Source of the DNA: Clostridia bacterium
GTDB lineage: Bacteria; Bacillota; Clostridia; Christensenellales; Aristaeellaceae
Length of the DNA stretch: 64,000 nucleotides
NCBI GenBank assembly: GCA_017427165.1
Contig: JAFRTK010000003.1
Span: 1-64,000 of the forward strand
Direction of reading: 5' to 3'
Shown here: positions 35,088 through 43,239 of the stretch, piece after piece
Layout of the letters: each line of letters starts with the position of its first letter
Numbering within the stretch: the stretch's first letter is position 1
Program-made: the position numbers and the translations under genes
Notes under the pieces: model-generated
Database searches by the model: none
Told to the model about the DNA's origin: nothing
The model's input: only the letters and a program-made list of their open reading frames with translations

Positions 35088-35109
35088 AAAAAAAACGCCT
35101 GACGGCGTT
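35088..35109 (-). terminator. terminator of the 35.1-35.7 kb unknown gene
   Basis: On the minus strand AACGCC, GTCA loop, GGCGTT, then a run of eight T including those of the stem end. It lies just downstream of the unknown gene and just before the phosphohexomutase start. Confidence 0.75.
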
Positions 35110-35126
35110 ATTTGTTTTCTGTATGA

Positions 35127-35654
35127 TCAGATAACCCCGAGCCGGTCGGAGTAATTCAGCTGGTTTTTCCGGAACGGCCGAATCATCTGTGTGTCCCATG
35201 TAAAACCGTCCAGCATCAGGCGGATCCCGTTTTCGGCAAACAAATTGGCAATATCCTCAAAAAGGACATAGATATGACGCGTAAAGAATCCGGCTTCAGA
35301 CCCCGCCGGCTGAGCCAGCAGGTCGTTAATTCCCCATACACGTACCGGATCATAGCCGTCAAACGCAAATGATGATGCATATGGGGTAAGATTGGCCGCA
35401 CGCAGGTCGCACGGGCAGGCACCCAGCCAGCTTCCGGCATTCCGCAGCAGGCTGTAGAAGCACGGCATAATCCGCAGCGGAAGGGAGAAGCACAACTCAT
35501 CCAGAAACGCGCCGTTTACATCATAAGTGCTGAAAGACAGGATGCTGTTTTCATACAGGATGATGCAAAAACCGCCGTCAGCTGCTCTGTGATCCTTCAT
35601 CAGGGGACGGAACTGATACTGAAAGACCGGTCTGCACTGATAACCGGCAATCAT
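35127..35654 (-). CDS. unknown protein, 175 residues
   Basis: I do not recognise a family. The protein is soluble, without signal peptide or clear membrane helix, rich in aromatic residues and leucine, with several cysteines in the middle (LRIMPCFYSLL, LGACPCDLRAANL). The ATG at 35654 follows GGAGGTG at normal spacing; a TTG six codons upstream opens the same frame but lies on the ribosome site. It has its own near-consensus promoter and a terminator, so it is a single-gene unit. The good ribosome site, promoter and terminator make it a real gene despite the lack of a family. Confidence 0.7.
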   Translation of the reverse strand: MIAGYQCRPVFQYQFRPLMKDHRAADGGFCIILYENSILSFSTYDVNGAFLDELCFSLPLRIMPCFYSLLRNAGSWLGACPCDLRAANLTPYASSFAFDGYDPVRVWGINDLLAQPAGSEAGFFTRHIYVLFEDIANLFAENGIRLMLDGFTWDTQMIRPFRKNQLNYSDRLGVI

Positions 35655-35689
35655 ATATATCACCTCCGTCAACTGTCATCACTTATCAT

Positions 35690-35718
35690 ATATTATCTAA
35701 ATATGCGAATTCAGTCAA
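35690..35718 (-). promoter_or_regulatory. promoter of the 175-residue unknown gene
   Basis: Minus strand TTGACT, 17 bases, TAATAT, about 30 bases upstream of the start codon. Confidence 0.75.
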
Positions 35719-35750
35719 CGGGTTCATACTACATCTTGTGGTCAAAATTG

Positions 35751-36890
35751 TTAACTTTTTGTAATAAATTTCATCAGCGCGTCACGGTTCTCTTTCGGAG
35801 TGGTTGACGGGCGTCCCAGATCGCCCCGGGCCCCGCATGCACAGCAAACTTCCAGGAGCACCGGACCGTTTGCTTCTATGTCCGTAATACTCTTCAATGC
35901 TGCCTTCAGTGTTTCCTCTGAGTCCGCTGAAAGGACCCCTGCATATCCGGCCGCCTCCGCTTCCTTCCTCAGATTCAGGCCGCCGGAGCAGACCGGCATC
36001 CCGCCCACCGTCTCATGCGCCCCATTATTGATCACAACATGCACGAACCGGGCAGGGGAGCGTTTCCCGATGACCGGAAGCGCCCCCATGTGCATCAGTA
36101 CGGCGCCGTCTCCATCCAGACACCAGATCCTTCTGCCGGGCAGAGCCTCCGCCATCCCGAGTGCAATCATGGAAGCATGGCCCATGGAACCGACTGTCAG
36201 GAAATCATGATCATGCAGGCCGCCGTTTCTTTCCCGGATTTCGAATATCTCCCTGGACAGTTTTCCGGTTGTTGAAACCACCACATCCTGCTCACCCATT
36301 GACGCCAGCAGGATTTCAGCAGCTTTTTCACGCCTCATCGCATAATGATTGCTGTAATCCGGCCTGAATGACGAAACGAGCGCTCCCTTCTTCACTACAA
36401 GCGCCGCACATTTTCCTGCGGAAAGGTATTTTTCCAGTTCGCCAAAGTCATTCCGGAATTGTTTTTCTGTTGTATCAGAATCCAGGATTTTCCACGGAAT
36501 ACCGAGAAGATCCAGCTGTCCGAGCGTAATTTCCCCCTGCATAACATGCTGCGGTTCATCCTTCGTCCCGGGTTCCCCCCGCCAGCCGACTACCAGCAGG
36601 CAAGGGAGGCCGTATACACGCGGGTCCATCAGGGACGCCAGCGGATTCACCGCATTTCCCAGTCCGCTGTTCTGCATATAGCACAAGGCCGGCTTTCCTG
36701 TTGCAAGATAATGTCCGGCGCACAGACCCACCGCGCCGCCTTCATTATGCGCAACAATATGATGGACGCTTTCGGTTCCGAACCGGCCGTACAGTTCATC
36801 ACACAGACCCTTCAGGAATGAATCCGGTACACCGGTAAAGAAATCAATACCGGAATCCATCAGCACATCCACCAGAATGGAAGCATTCAT
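35751..36890 (-). CDS. aepY: phosphonopyruvate decarboxylase-like thiamine diphosphate enzyme
   Basis: A 379-residue ThDP enzyme matching AepY, which decarboxylates phosphonopyruvate to phosphonoacetaldehyde; the related sulfopyruvate decarboxylase is the main alternative. The N-terminal pyrimidine-binding half has FTGVPDSFLKGLCD and the activating glutamate in HNEGGAVGLCAGHYLATGK; the C-terminal diphosphate-binding half has TVGSMGHASMIALG and GDGAVLMHMG (G260-D261-G262) ending in INNGAHETVGG. ATG 36890 follows GGAGGA. No PEP mutase gene lies in the window. It lies last in an apparent Lrp/aminotransferase/CapA operon. Confidence 0.85.
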   Translation of the reverse strand: MNASILVDVLMDSGIDFFTGVPDSFLKGLCDELYGRFGTESVHHIVAHNEGGAVGLCAGHYLATGKPALCYMQNSGLGNAVNPLASLMDPRVYGLPCLLVVGWRGEPGTKDEPQHVMQGEITLGQLDLLGIPWKILDSDTTEKQFRNDFGELEKYLSAGKCAALVVKKGALVSSFRPDYSNHYAMRREKAAEILLASMGEQDVVVSTTGKLSREIFEIRERNGGLHDHDFLTVGSMGHASMIALGMAEALPGRRIWCLDGDGAVLMHMGALPVIGKRSPARFVHVVINNGAHETVGGMPVCSGGLNLRKEAEAAGYAGVLSADSEETLKAALKSITDIEANGPVLLEVCCACGARGDLGRPSTTPKENRDALMKFITKS

Positions 36891-36922
36891 CGTTGATCCT
36901 CCATGCAGTCATCGGGCTGCAG

Positions 36923-38080
36923 TCATTCAAACTCCATCGGGAACTCCGTGATGGCATAGTCCAGCCCCTGTGTATTGTAACTGCTGCGCATCGTGCTGAA
37001 AATGGAGTCTGAAACCGCTCCCGGATTCATCGGTGTCGGTATAAAATCGTTCACCTTCTGCTTGGATGAAATTCGGATCGGAATCACACGGAAATCCTTG
37101 TACGAGATTTCTCCACGCTTGATCCGGTACCGGATCTGGAACATAATGGATGTCATATCCCGCGGGCTTTTATGTCCGGCAAAGCAGAAATTTCCCAGTG
37201 AATAGCAGATATATACCCCGTTGTAGCACTCAATCGGCTGAACCCTGTGGGAATGATGCCCGACCACCAGGTCCGCGCCGCTGTCCACCGCCAGGCGGCC
37301 GAGCCGCACCTGGTTGTCTGTCGGTTTATATCCCCGGTTCGGCTGGGAAGAAGTGGGCTCCAGTCCCCAGTGGAATGAGACAATTACGAGCGGATAATAC
37401 TGTTTGGCACTGGCAATATCCGCCGCGACTTTTTCCTCGAATGTGGAATACCCGCCGAACGGTTTTCCGTACCGGTCAATACAGAGATAGGATAACATGG
37501 CTACCTGGATGCCCTGGAATTCAAAAATGCCCATTTCCTCTGAATTGGAATATATGACGCCAGCTTCCCGCAGGGTGTTTTTGGTATCCTCATACCCCTC
37601 ATCGCCATGATCCATTACATGGTTGTTTGCCAGCGAAACCGCCTCAATACCGTTATCTGTCAGGACAGAAACGTAGGAAGGGGAGATGTTGAACAGGAAT
37701 TCATTTTCCTTTTTGTTTGAAGGCACATAGGTCGTATCCGTGAATGTTCCTTCGAAATTGACGATTGTAAGTTCATCATTCACCAGAATGTCGCGTACTG
37801 CGGACATGGTGAAATTGATATTCCCGTCGTGCGCGGCAAGTTCCGGAGCGAAAATATCCTTTTTGTGGTAATTATCCCCGCCGATGGTAAAATCCCCCGT
37901 GCAGGTAATCGTCATGATCACCGCATCGTCTCTGTCCAGCGTAAGCTTCTTTCCCGGCTCTTCCGGAAGGGATTCCAGAATCTCCTTTATTTCCAGCTCC
38001 GTGTCAAAATCTTCGGCAAGGCATGCAGGAACCAGCAGCATCAGGCCCAGCAGCAATGAAATCAGTCGTCTACGGTTCAT
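36923..38080 (-). CDS. CapA family (PGA_cap) exported metallophosphatase-like protein
   Basis: A 385-residue CapA-family protein with the calcineurin-like metallophosphatase fold: CTGDFTIGGD, IVNFEGTF, SLANNHVMDHGDEG, VSFHWGLEPT and VVGHHSHRVQP give the expected metal-binding Asp, Asn and His residues. The N-terminus (MNRRRLISLLLGLMLLVPAC) is a signal peptide, with either signal peptidase I cleavage after CLA or a poor lipobox at the cysteine. CapA proteins are linked to poly-gamma-glutamate capsules, but many family members have other or unknown roles and no capB/capC is present. ATG 38080 follows GGAGGA; the longer frame lacks a signal peptide. Confidence 0.85.
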   Translation of the reverse strand: MNRRRLISLLLGLMLLVPACLAEDFDTELEIKEILESLPEEPGKKLTLDRDDAVIMTITCTGDFTIGGDNYHKKDIFAPELAAHDGNINFTMSAVRDILVNDELTIVNFEGTFTDTTYVPSNKKENEFLFNISPSYVSVLTDNGIEAVSLANNHVMDHGDEGYEDTKNTLREAGVIYSNSEEMGIFEFQGIQVAMLSYLCIDRYGKPFGGYSTFEEKVAADIASAKQYYPLVIVSFHWGLEPTSSQPNRGYKPTDNQVRLGRLAVDSGADLVVGHHSHRVQPIECYNGVYICYSLGNFCFAGHKSPRDMTSIMFQIRYRIKRGEISYKDFRVIPIRISSKQKVNDFIPTPMNPGAVSDSIFSTMRSSYNTQGLDYAITEFPMEFE

Positions 38081-38102
38081 GTTCCCGTTCCTCCGTATTT
38101 TG

Positions 38103-39281
38103 TCAGCACGTTTGAATAAACTCCGAGATGCGTTCCATTGCCACCGTAATCTTCTCAATGGATGTCGCATAGCAGCACCGGATATTCCCTTCACCGGACG
38201 GTCCGAAAGCCGTACCCGGTACAGCTGCCACATTCTTTTCCCGCAGCAGTCTTGAGCAGAACTCCTCGCTGGACAGCCCGGTGGTCCGGATGGAAGGGAA
38301 CGCATAAAACGCGCCATAGGGCTCAAAACATGCAAGGCCCATTTCGCGGAACGCGTTTACCATATAACGGCGCCGGCGGTCATAACTGTCCCGCATTCTG
38401 CAGATTTCCTCATAACCGTTTTCCCGGCCGCTGCGAAGCGCAGCCGCAGCCGCGATCTGTCCCTGCCGCGGTGCGCACATGATGCTGTACTGATGGATTT
38501 TGTTCATCACGCTGATAATTTCAGCCGGTCCGCAGGCATATCCGACCCGCCATCCTGTCATGGCAAAGGATTTACTGAAACCGTTGATGGTCAGTGTACG
38601 TTCCGCCATGCCTTCCACGGCCGCAAAGGAAAAGTGCTTTTTCCCGTCATAGACCAGTTCCGAATATATTTCATCCGAAATAACCATCAGATCATGCTTC
38701 CGGACAAATTCCGCGACTTCTTTCAGATCACGCTGTTCCATAATTCCGCCGGTCGGATTGTTCGGATAGGGAAGAATCAGGACTTTCGTGCGGGATGTCA
38801 CGGATTTTTCCAGGTATTCAGCTTTCAGGCGGAACTCATCCTCTTCCCTGGTAACGACACCGACAGGATTGCCGCCGGCAAAAATAACTCCGGGTGAATA
38901 AGATACATAGCTCGGTTCCGGAACCAGAACCTCATCACCCGGCTCAACCAGAGCCCGAAGCGCAACATCAATCGCCTCAGAAGCGCCGATTGTCACCAGG
39001 ATATCTGTTTCCGGATCATAGCTGAGCCCGTATCGGCCCTGCAGATACAGTGAAATTTCATTCCGAAGCTCGGTAATGCCGCGGTTCGCTGTATACTGGG
39101 TTTCCCCGTCCACCAGAGAATCAATCGCAACGTTTCGGATGCTGTACGGGGTTTTGAAATCCGGTTCGCCCACGCCCAGTGAGATTGTGTCTTTCATACC
39201 GGCCGCAATATCAAAAAACCTGCGGATTCCGCTCGGCGGAACAGCGGCGATGCGGGAATTCAGAAAACGCTCATAATTCAC
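38103..39281 (-). CDS. class I/II pyridoxal-phosphate aminotransferase
   Basis: A 392-residue fold-type I aminotransferase like PatA/AspC-type enzymes. Motifs are ISLGVGEPDFKTP, NRGITELR, LVTIGASEAIDVAL, PYPNNPTGG, ISDEIYSELVY, and the cofactor lysine K237 in GFSKSFAMTGWRVG. The substrate is not set by sequence; aspartate or an aromatic amino acid is typical. The start is GTG at 39281, which overlaps the stop of the upstream Lrp-family gene (GTGA), so the pair is co-translated. Lrp/AsnC regulators are often paired with this type of aminotransferase. Confidence 0.9.
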   Translation of the reverse strand: MNYERFLNSRIAAVPPSGIRRFFDIAAGMKDTISLGVGEPDFKTPYSIRNVAIDSLVDGETQYTANRGITELRNEISLYLQGRYGLSYDPETDILVTIGASEAIDVALRALVEPGDEVLVPEPSYVSYSPGVIFAGGNPVGVVTREEDEFRLKAEYLEKSVTSRTKVLILPYPNNPTGGIMEQRDLKEVAEFVRKHDLMVISDEIYSELVYDGKKHFSFAAVEGMAERTLTINGFSKSFAMTGWRVGYACGPAEIISVMNKIHQYSIMCAPRQGQIAAAAALRSGRENGYEEICRMRDSYDRRRRYMVNAFREMGLACFEPYGAFYAFPSIRTTGLSSEEFCSRLLREKNVAAVPGTAFGPSGEGNIRCCYATSIEKITVAMERISEFIQTC

Positions 39282-39769
39282 GGACTGATCACCAGCCTGC
39301 GATCAGTTTCCCCGTTATCGAAAATAACGCCTTCTTCCTTATAGCGCTTCAGCACAAAGCTGGTTGCTGTCCCTGTTACGGTTTCCAGCGGAGAGAGTTT
39401 GCCGGAAACGAAAGCAGCAAGTTCCTTCAGGGTGCGCGCTTCCACAAGTACCAGAAGATCATAGGATCCGGACATCAGGAAAACGCTTTTCACCTCATCG
39501 AAGCAGTAAATCCGGCGCGCAATCGCATCAAAGCCCATATCCCGCTGCGGTGTAACCCGGACTTCAATCATTGCCTCCACGCGTTCGCGGTCCGTCAGAT
39601 CCCAGTTGATCATCGGCGCGTAGCGAAGGATCACCCTTCTTTTTTCAAGATTATCAATTGTTGCAGCCACTTCCTCCAGCGGAGCGCCAGTCATAACGGC
39701 AATTTTTTCCAGAGGCAGGCGGCAGTCTTCCTTCAGAAGATCCAGAACAGCTGTTTCCAATTTCGTCAT
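39278..39769 (-). CDS. Lrp/AsnC family transcriptional regulator
   Basis: A 163-residue regulator with an N-terminal winged helix-turn-helix (about residues 1-55, LEKIAVMTGAPLEEVAATID) and a C-terminal RAM/ligand domain (VEAMIEVRVTP, VFLMSGSYDLLVLV). I take the ATG at 39769, ten bases after GGAAGGA; the in-frame ATG at 39793 lies practically at the predicted transcription start. It probably controls its own operon with the aminotransferase. Confidence 0.9.
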   Translation of the reverse strand: MTKLETAVLDLLKEDCRLPLEKIAVMTGAPLEEVAATIDNLEKRRVILRYAPMINWDLTDRERVEAMIEVRVTPQRDMGFDAIARRIYCFDEVKSVFLMSGSYDLLVLVEARTLKELAAFVSGKLSPLETVTGTATSFVLKRYKEEGVIFDNGETDRRLVISP

Positions 39770-39800
39770 GGTCCGCACATCCTTCCAAAACATTCGTATT

Positions 39801-39829
39801 ATTTTACATCAACCGGACATGAAAGGCAA
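39801..39829 (-). promoter_or_regulatory. promoter of the Lrp-aminotransferase-CapA-aepY unit
   Basis: Minus strand TTGCCT, 17 bases, TAAAAT, about 30 bases upstream of the chosen Lrp start codon. Confidence 0.65.
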
Positions 39830-39883
39830 GATTGGACATTTGCCGACTGCCATTTCCATTCGGGCCGGACCCACAGAACAAAC

Positions 39884-39924
39884 ATCAATTAATATTGATT
39901 TCAGCCTTATCTGTCTGGTATAAT
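39884..39924 (+). promoter_or_regulatory. rubrerythrin promoter with overlapping palindrome
   Basis: TTGATT (39895-39900), 18-base spacer, TATAAT (39919-39924). A perfect palindrome ATCAAT-TAAT-ATTGAT (39884-39899) overlaps the -35 box and could be an operator for a redox or peroxide regulator; the regulator is unknown. Confidence 0.6.
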
Positions 39925-39962
39925 TTCCATATTACCAGATCAGAATACGGGAGGTTAATATT

Positions 39963-40505
39963 ATGAGTCAGAACAAGTATACCGGCACGCAGACCGAAAA
40001 AAATCTTCTTGCCGCATTTGCGGGAGAATCCCAGGCGCGGAACAAGTATACCTATTTTGCATCCCGGGCCAAGAAGGACGGGTTTGAACAGATTGCCGCA
40101 CTGTTCCTCAAAACGGCTGACAATGAAAAGGAACACGCCAAACTGTGGCTGAAGGAACTCGACGGAATCGGCGGCACCGCTGAAAACCTCAGGGCGGCCG
40201 CCGACGGTGAGAATTATGAATGGACGGATATGTACGAGGGCTTTGCCCGGACCGCAGAAGAAGAGGGTTTTCCCGAACTCGCAGCCAAATTCCGCGGCGT
40301 CGCAGCGATTGAAAAGCATCATGAAGAACGCTACCGGGCTCTTCTCCGGAATGTGGAAACAGCCGAAGTGTTCAAAAAAAGCAGTGTCAAAATATGGGAA
40401 TGCCGCAACTGCGGGCATATTGTTGTGGGCACGGAGGCGCCGGAAATCTGTCCCGTCTGCGCCCATCCGCAGAGCTATTTTGAAGTCAATGCCGAAAATT
40501 ACTGA
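39963..40505 (+). CDS. rbr: rubrerythrin
   Basis: Non-haem di-iron peroxidase that protects anaerobes from peroxide. The 180-residue protein has the N-terminal ferritin-like four-helix domain ([21 protein letters not shown], then [10 protein letters not shown], and EKHHEERY supplying iron ligands) and a C-terminal rubredoxin domain with C147, C150, C163 and C166. Electrons usually come from rubredoxin or NADH:rubredoxin reductase, not seen here. GGGAGG precedes the ATG. It is transcribed from its own promoter. Confidence 0.96.
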   Translation: MSQNKYTGTQTEKNLLAAFAGESQARNKYTYFASRAKKDGFEQIAALFLKTADNEKEHAKLWLKELDGIGGTAENLRAAADGENYEWTDMYEGFARTAEEEGFPELAAKFRGVAAIEKHHEERYRALLRNVETAEVFKKSSVKIWECRNCGHIVVGTEAPEICPVCAHPQSYFEVNAENY

Positions 40506-40521
40506 GCAGCCGGGCATTCGA

Positions 40522-40550
40522 TTGACTTTTGTATACCAAAATTCTATAAT
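40522..40550 (+). promoter_or_regulatory. promoter of the transketolase operon
   Basis: TTGACT, 17 bases, TATAAT, a near-consensus site about 38 bases upstream of the transketolase N-subunit. Confidence 0.85.
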
Positions 40551-40587
40551 TTCTGATTGGAATATGTGAATCCGGGGAGGTAACAGA

Positions 40588-41400
40588 ATGGATATTCAGG
40601 CATTGGAAAAACAGGCACGCCAGGTTCGGCGGGATATTATCACCATGGTTTCAAAAGCTGGTGCCGGTCATCCGGGCGGGTCTCTTTCCTGTACCGATGC
40701 TCTGGTTGCCCTTTACTTCGAAATCATGAACGTGGATCCCGCAAATGACAAGGATCCCAACCGGGACCGCTTTGTCCTTTCCAAAGGTCATGCAGCGCCG
40801 GCGCTTTACGGTACTCTGTGTGAACGCGGATATTTCGGCCGTGAAGAATTCGACCGATTCCGTCAGCTGCACGGAATCCTGCAGGGACATCCGGATACCA
40901 AAAAATGTCCCGGTGTGGATGCTTCCACCGGATCGCTCGGACAGGGCATCTCCATTGCAGTCGGCATGGCGCTGGGCGCCAAGCACATCGGCAATCCGTG
41001 CCATGTGTATACGGTTGTCGGAGACGGCGAAAGCCAGGAGGGTATTGTCTGGGAAGCCAGCATGGCCGCCGCGCATTATCACCTGGATAACCTGACTGTT
41101 ATACTGGACCATAACGGAATGCAGATTGACGGTACCAACGACGAGGTTATGAGCCTCGGTGATATCAAGGCCAAGGCACTTTCCTTCGGTTATGATGTCA
41201 TCGAAGTCGCCGACGGCAACGATATGCAGCAGGTTGTGGATGCTCTTCGTGTGCCTGCCTGCCCCGGCAAACCGCGCTATATCATCCTGAACACCGTCAA
41301 AGGCAAGGGCGTCAGCTTTATGGAAGGCCAGGTCGGCTGGCACGGAAAAGCACCGAACGCTGAACAGGCCGCTCAGGCTTTGAAAGATTTGGAGGACTGA
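40588..41400 (+). CDS. transketolase, N-terminal subunit
   Basis: First half of a split transketolase (270 residues) carrying the thiamine diphosphate phosphate-binding domain: AGAGHPGGSLSCTDALVALY, SKGHAAPALYG, HPDTKKCPGVDASTGSLGQG and the GDGESQEGIVWEA motif with DHNGMQIDG. Works in the non-oxidative pentose phosphate pathway. The C-terminal half is the next gene, four bases downstream. Split transketolases are common in anaerobic Bacillota and archaea. GGGGAGG precedes the ATG. Confidence 0.95.
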   Translation: MDIQALEKQARQVRRDIITMVSKAGAGHPGGSLSCTDALVALYFEIMNVDPANDKDPNRDRFVLSKGHAAPALYGTLCERGYFGREEFDRFRQLHGILQGHPDTKKCPGVDASTGSLGQGISIAVGMALGAKHIGNPCHVYTVVGDGESQEGIVWEASMAAAHYHLDNLTVILDHNGMQIDGTNDEVMSLGDIKAKALSFGYDVIEVADGNDMQQVVDALRVPACPGKPRYIILNTVKGKGVSFMEGQVGWHGKAPNAEQAAQALKDLED

Positions 41401-41404
41401 AACA

Positions 41405-42322
41405 ATGGAAAAGAAAGCAGTTCGTGCCGCATATGGTGAAGCCCTGGTCAAGCTGGGCGAAAAAAATGACCGCGTCGTGGTTCTGGATGCCGACCTGGCT
41501 TCCGCAACAATGACCGGCACCTTCAAGAAAGCATTCCCGGAACGTTTCTATGACTGCGGCATTGCCGAAGCCAATATGGTGGATATGGCAGCCGGAATCA
41601 GCACCATGGGCCTGATCCCGTTCTGCTCCACATTCGCCGTATTTGCCGGGCGGAATTATGACCAGATCCGGAACGGTGTATGCTATCCCAAATTCAATGT
41701 CAAATTCGGTTTCAGCCATGCCGGTATCACCCTCGGTGAAGACGGCGGCAGCCATCAGGCGATTGAAGATATCGCGCTGATGCGTGTTCTTCCGAACATG
41801 ACTGTCCTTGTTCCTTCCGATGCGAATGAATGCTATCAGTGCGTGGAAGCCGCTGCGCAGATTGAAGGCCCGGTTTATATCCGTACCTCCCGTCTGGCCA
41901 CTCCGGTATATGATCCCCGTCCCTTCACAGTCGGAAAGGGAACCGTAATCCGGGACGGAAAGGACTGCGCCATTTTTACCTGCGGAATCATGCTTGAGCA
42001 TGTGCTGGAAGCCGCTGAACTGCTTGCTGCACGCGGAATTGACGCTGCCATTGTTTCCTTCCATACGCTGAAGCCGTTTGATGAGGAGCTGGCCCGTACC
42101 TACACCGCCCGCTGCGGTAAGGTGTTCACCGTGGAAGAGCATTCCGTCATCGGCGGACTGGGTGATACCGTTGCCTCCGCGATTATCGGCAGCGGTGTGA
42201 AACATTTTGAAAAGATCGGAATCAATGACGTCTTCGGACAGAGCGGAAAACCCGCCGACCTGCTTGCAGAATACGGCCTGACCGGGCAGCAGATTGCGGA
42301 AAGAATCGCCGGGGCTTTCTGA
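41405..42322 (+). CDS. transketolase, C-terminal subunit
   Basis: Second half of the split transketolase (305 residues) with the pyrimidine-binding domain (VVVLDADLASATMTG, FYDCGIAEANMVDMAAG, where the glutamate activates thiamine diphosphate; HAGITLGEDGGSHQ) and the C-terminal transketolase domain (VEEHSVIGGLGDTVAS). It must pair with the preceding subunit, which supplies the diphosphate-binding site. Confidence 0.95.
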   Translation: MEKKAVRAAYGEALVKLGEKNDRVVVLDADLASATMTGTFKKAFPERFYDCGIAEANMVDMAAGISTMGLIPFCSTFAVFAGRNYDQIRNGVCYPKFNVKFGFSHAGITLGEDGGSHQAIEDIALMRVLPNMTVLVPSDANECYQCVEAAAQIEGPVYIRTSRLATPVYDPRPFTVGKGTVIRDGKDCAIFTCGIMLEHVLEAAELLAARGIDAAIVSFHTLKPFDEELARTYTARCGKVFTVEEHSVIGGLGDTVASAIIGSGVKHFEKIGINDVFGQSGKPADLLAEYGLTGQQIAERIAGAF

Positions 42323-42345
42323 GCACCGACCCGGAGATAAAAACC

Positions 42346-43215
42346 ATGCGATATGAATTCATTCTGAATCCGGTTGCCGGAAACGGTTATTCCCTTCAGG
42401 CCATGCAAAAGGTTGAAGGAATCCTGAATGCCCTGGGCGCTGAGTATCATATCCATGAAACCGCTTATGCAGGACAGGCAACCGAAATAGCCCGGTACCT
42501 GAGCGGGAGTCCTGATATTACCGCTGTTATCGCTGTCGGAGGAGACGGCACTGTGACGGAAGTGGCCGCCGGCCTGGCCGGCGGTTCCACTCCCATGGGA
42601 ATCATTCCGGCCGGAACCGGGAATGACTTCATCAAATCCGCCCGTATTCCCAGGGATCCCGAAACGGCAATGCGCTTTATGCTGGACCGGCCTGCCCGGC
42701 CTGTGGATACCGGCACACTGAATGACCAGTTCTTCCTGAACGTATGCGGGACAGGATTCGACGTTACCGTACTGGAATGCGCAGATGACAAGAAGAAAAA
42801 GTACCGCGGCCTGACCCCGTATTTTCTCGGACTGCTCCAGGCAATCCGGATTTTTGAGCCGGTAAATCTGCAGATTTCATATGATGGAATTTCCGCAGAC
42901 GGTGAGTACCTGATCTGCTCTGTTGCAAACGGGCGTTATATCGGCGGCGGAATCCCCATCTGTCCTGATGCGGATCCCTCGGACGGGAAGCTGAATCTGG
43001 TCATGATCCGGAAACTGCCCCGATGGAAAATTCCGTTTTATCTTCCCGGGCTGATGCTTTCCCGTGCCCTGAAATTCAGAATAACAAACCATCAGCTCGC
43101 AGAGTCTGTAACCATCCGCGGAAAGGGCCTCAGATTCAATATCGACGGCGAAATCCGCCGGATGGATGAAGCACGTTTTATGATACATCCCAGGTCACTG
43201 CTGCTGATCTGCTGA
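42346..43215 (+). CDS. diacylglycerol kinase family lipid kinase
   Basis: A 289-residue lipid kinase of the DgkB/YegS family. The nucleotide-binding GGDGTVTEVAAGL begins at residue 65, followed by PAGTGNDFIKSARIP. It probably phosphorylates diacylglycerol or a related lipid at the inner membrane face, recycling lipid from cell-envelope synthesis; the exact substrate is unproven. It lies 23 bases behind the transketolase genes and probably shares their transcript. Confidence 0.88.
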   Translation: MRYEFILNPVAGNGYSLQAMQKVEGILNALGAEYHIHETAYAGQATEIARYLSGSPDITAVIAVGGDGTVTEVAAGLAGGSTPMGIIPAGTGNDFIKSARIPRDPETAMRFMLDRPARPVDTGTLNDQFFLNVCGTGFDVTVLECADDKKKKYRGLTPYFLGLLQAIRIFEPVNLQISYDGISADGEYLICSVANGRYIGGGIPICPDADPSDGKLNLVMIRKLPRWKIPFYLPGLMLSRALKFRITNHQLAESVTIRGKGLRFNIDGEIRRMDEARFMIHPRSLLLIC

Positions 43216-43239
43216 TGCATTTCCGGAAAGGAGAATCCC

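Noticed and set aside
39885..40517. 210-codon minus-strand frame opposite rubrerythrin
   Set aside because: Rubrerythrin with all ligand residues is on the plus strand and has its own promoter.
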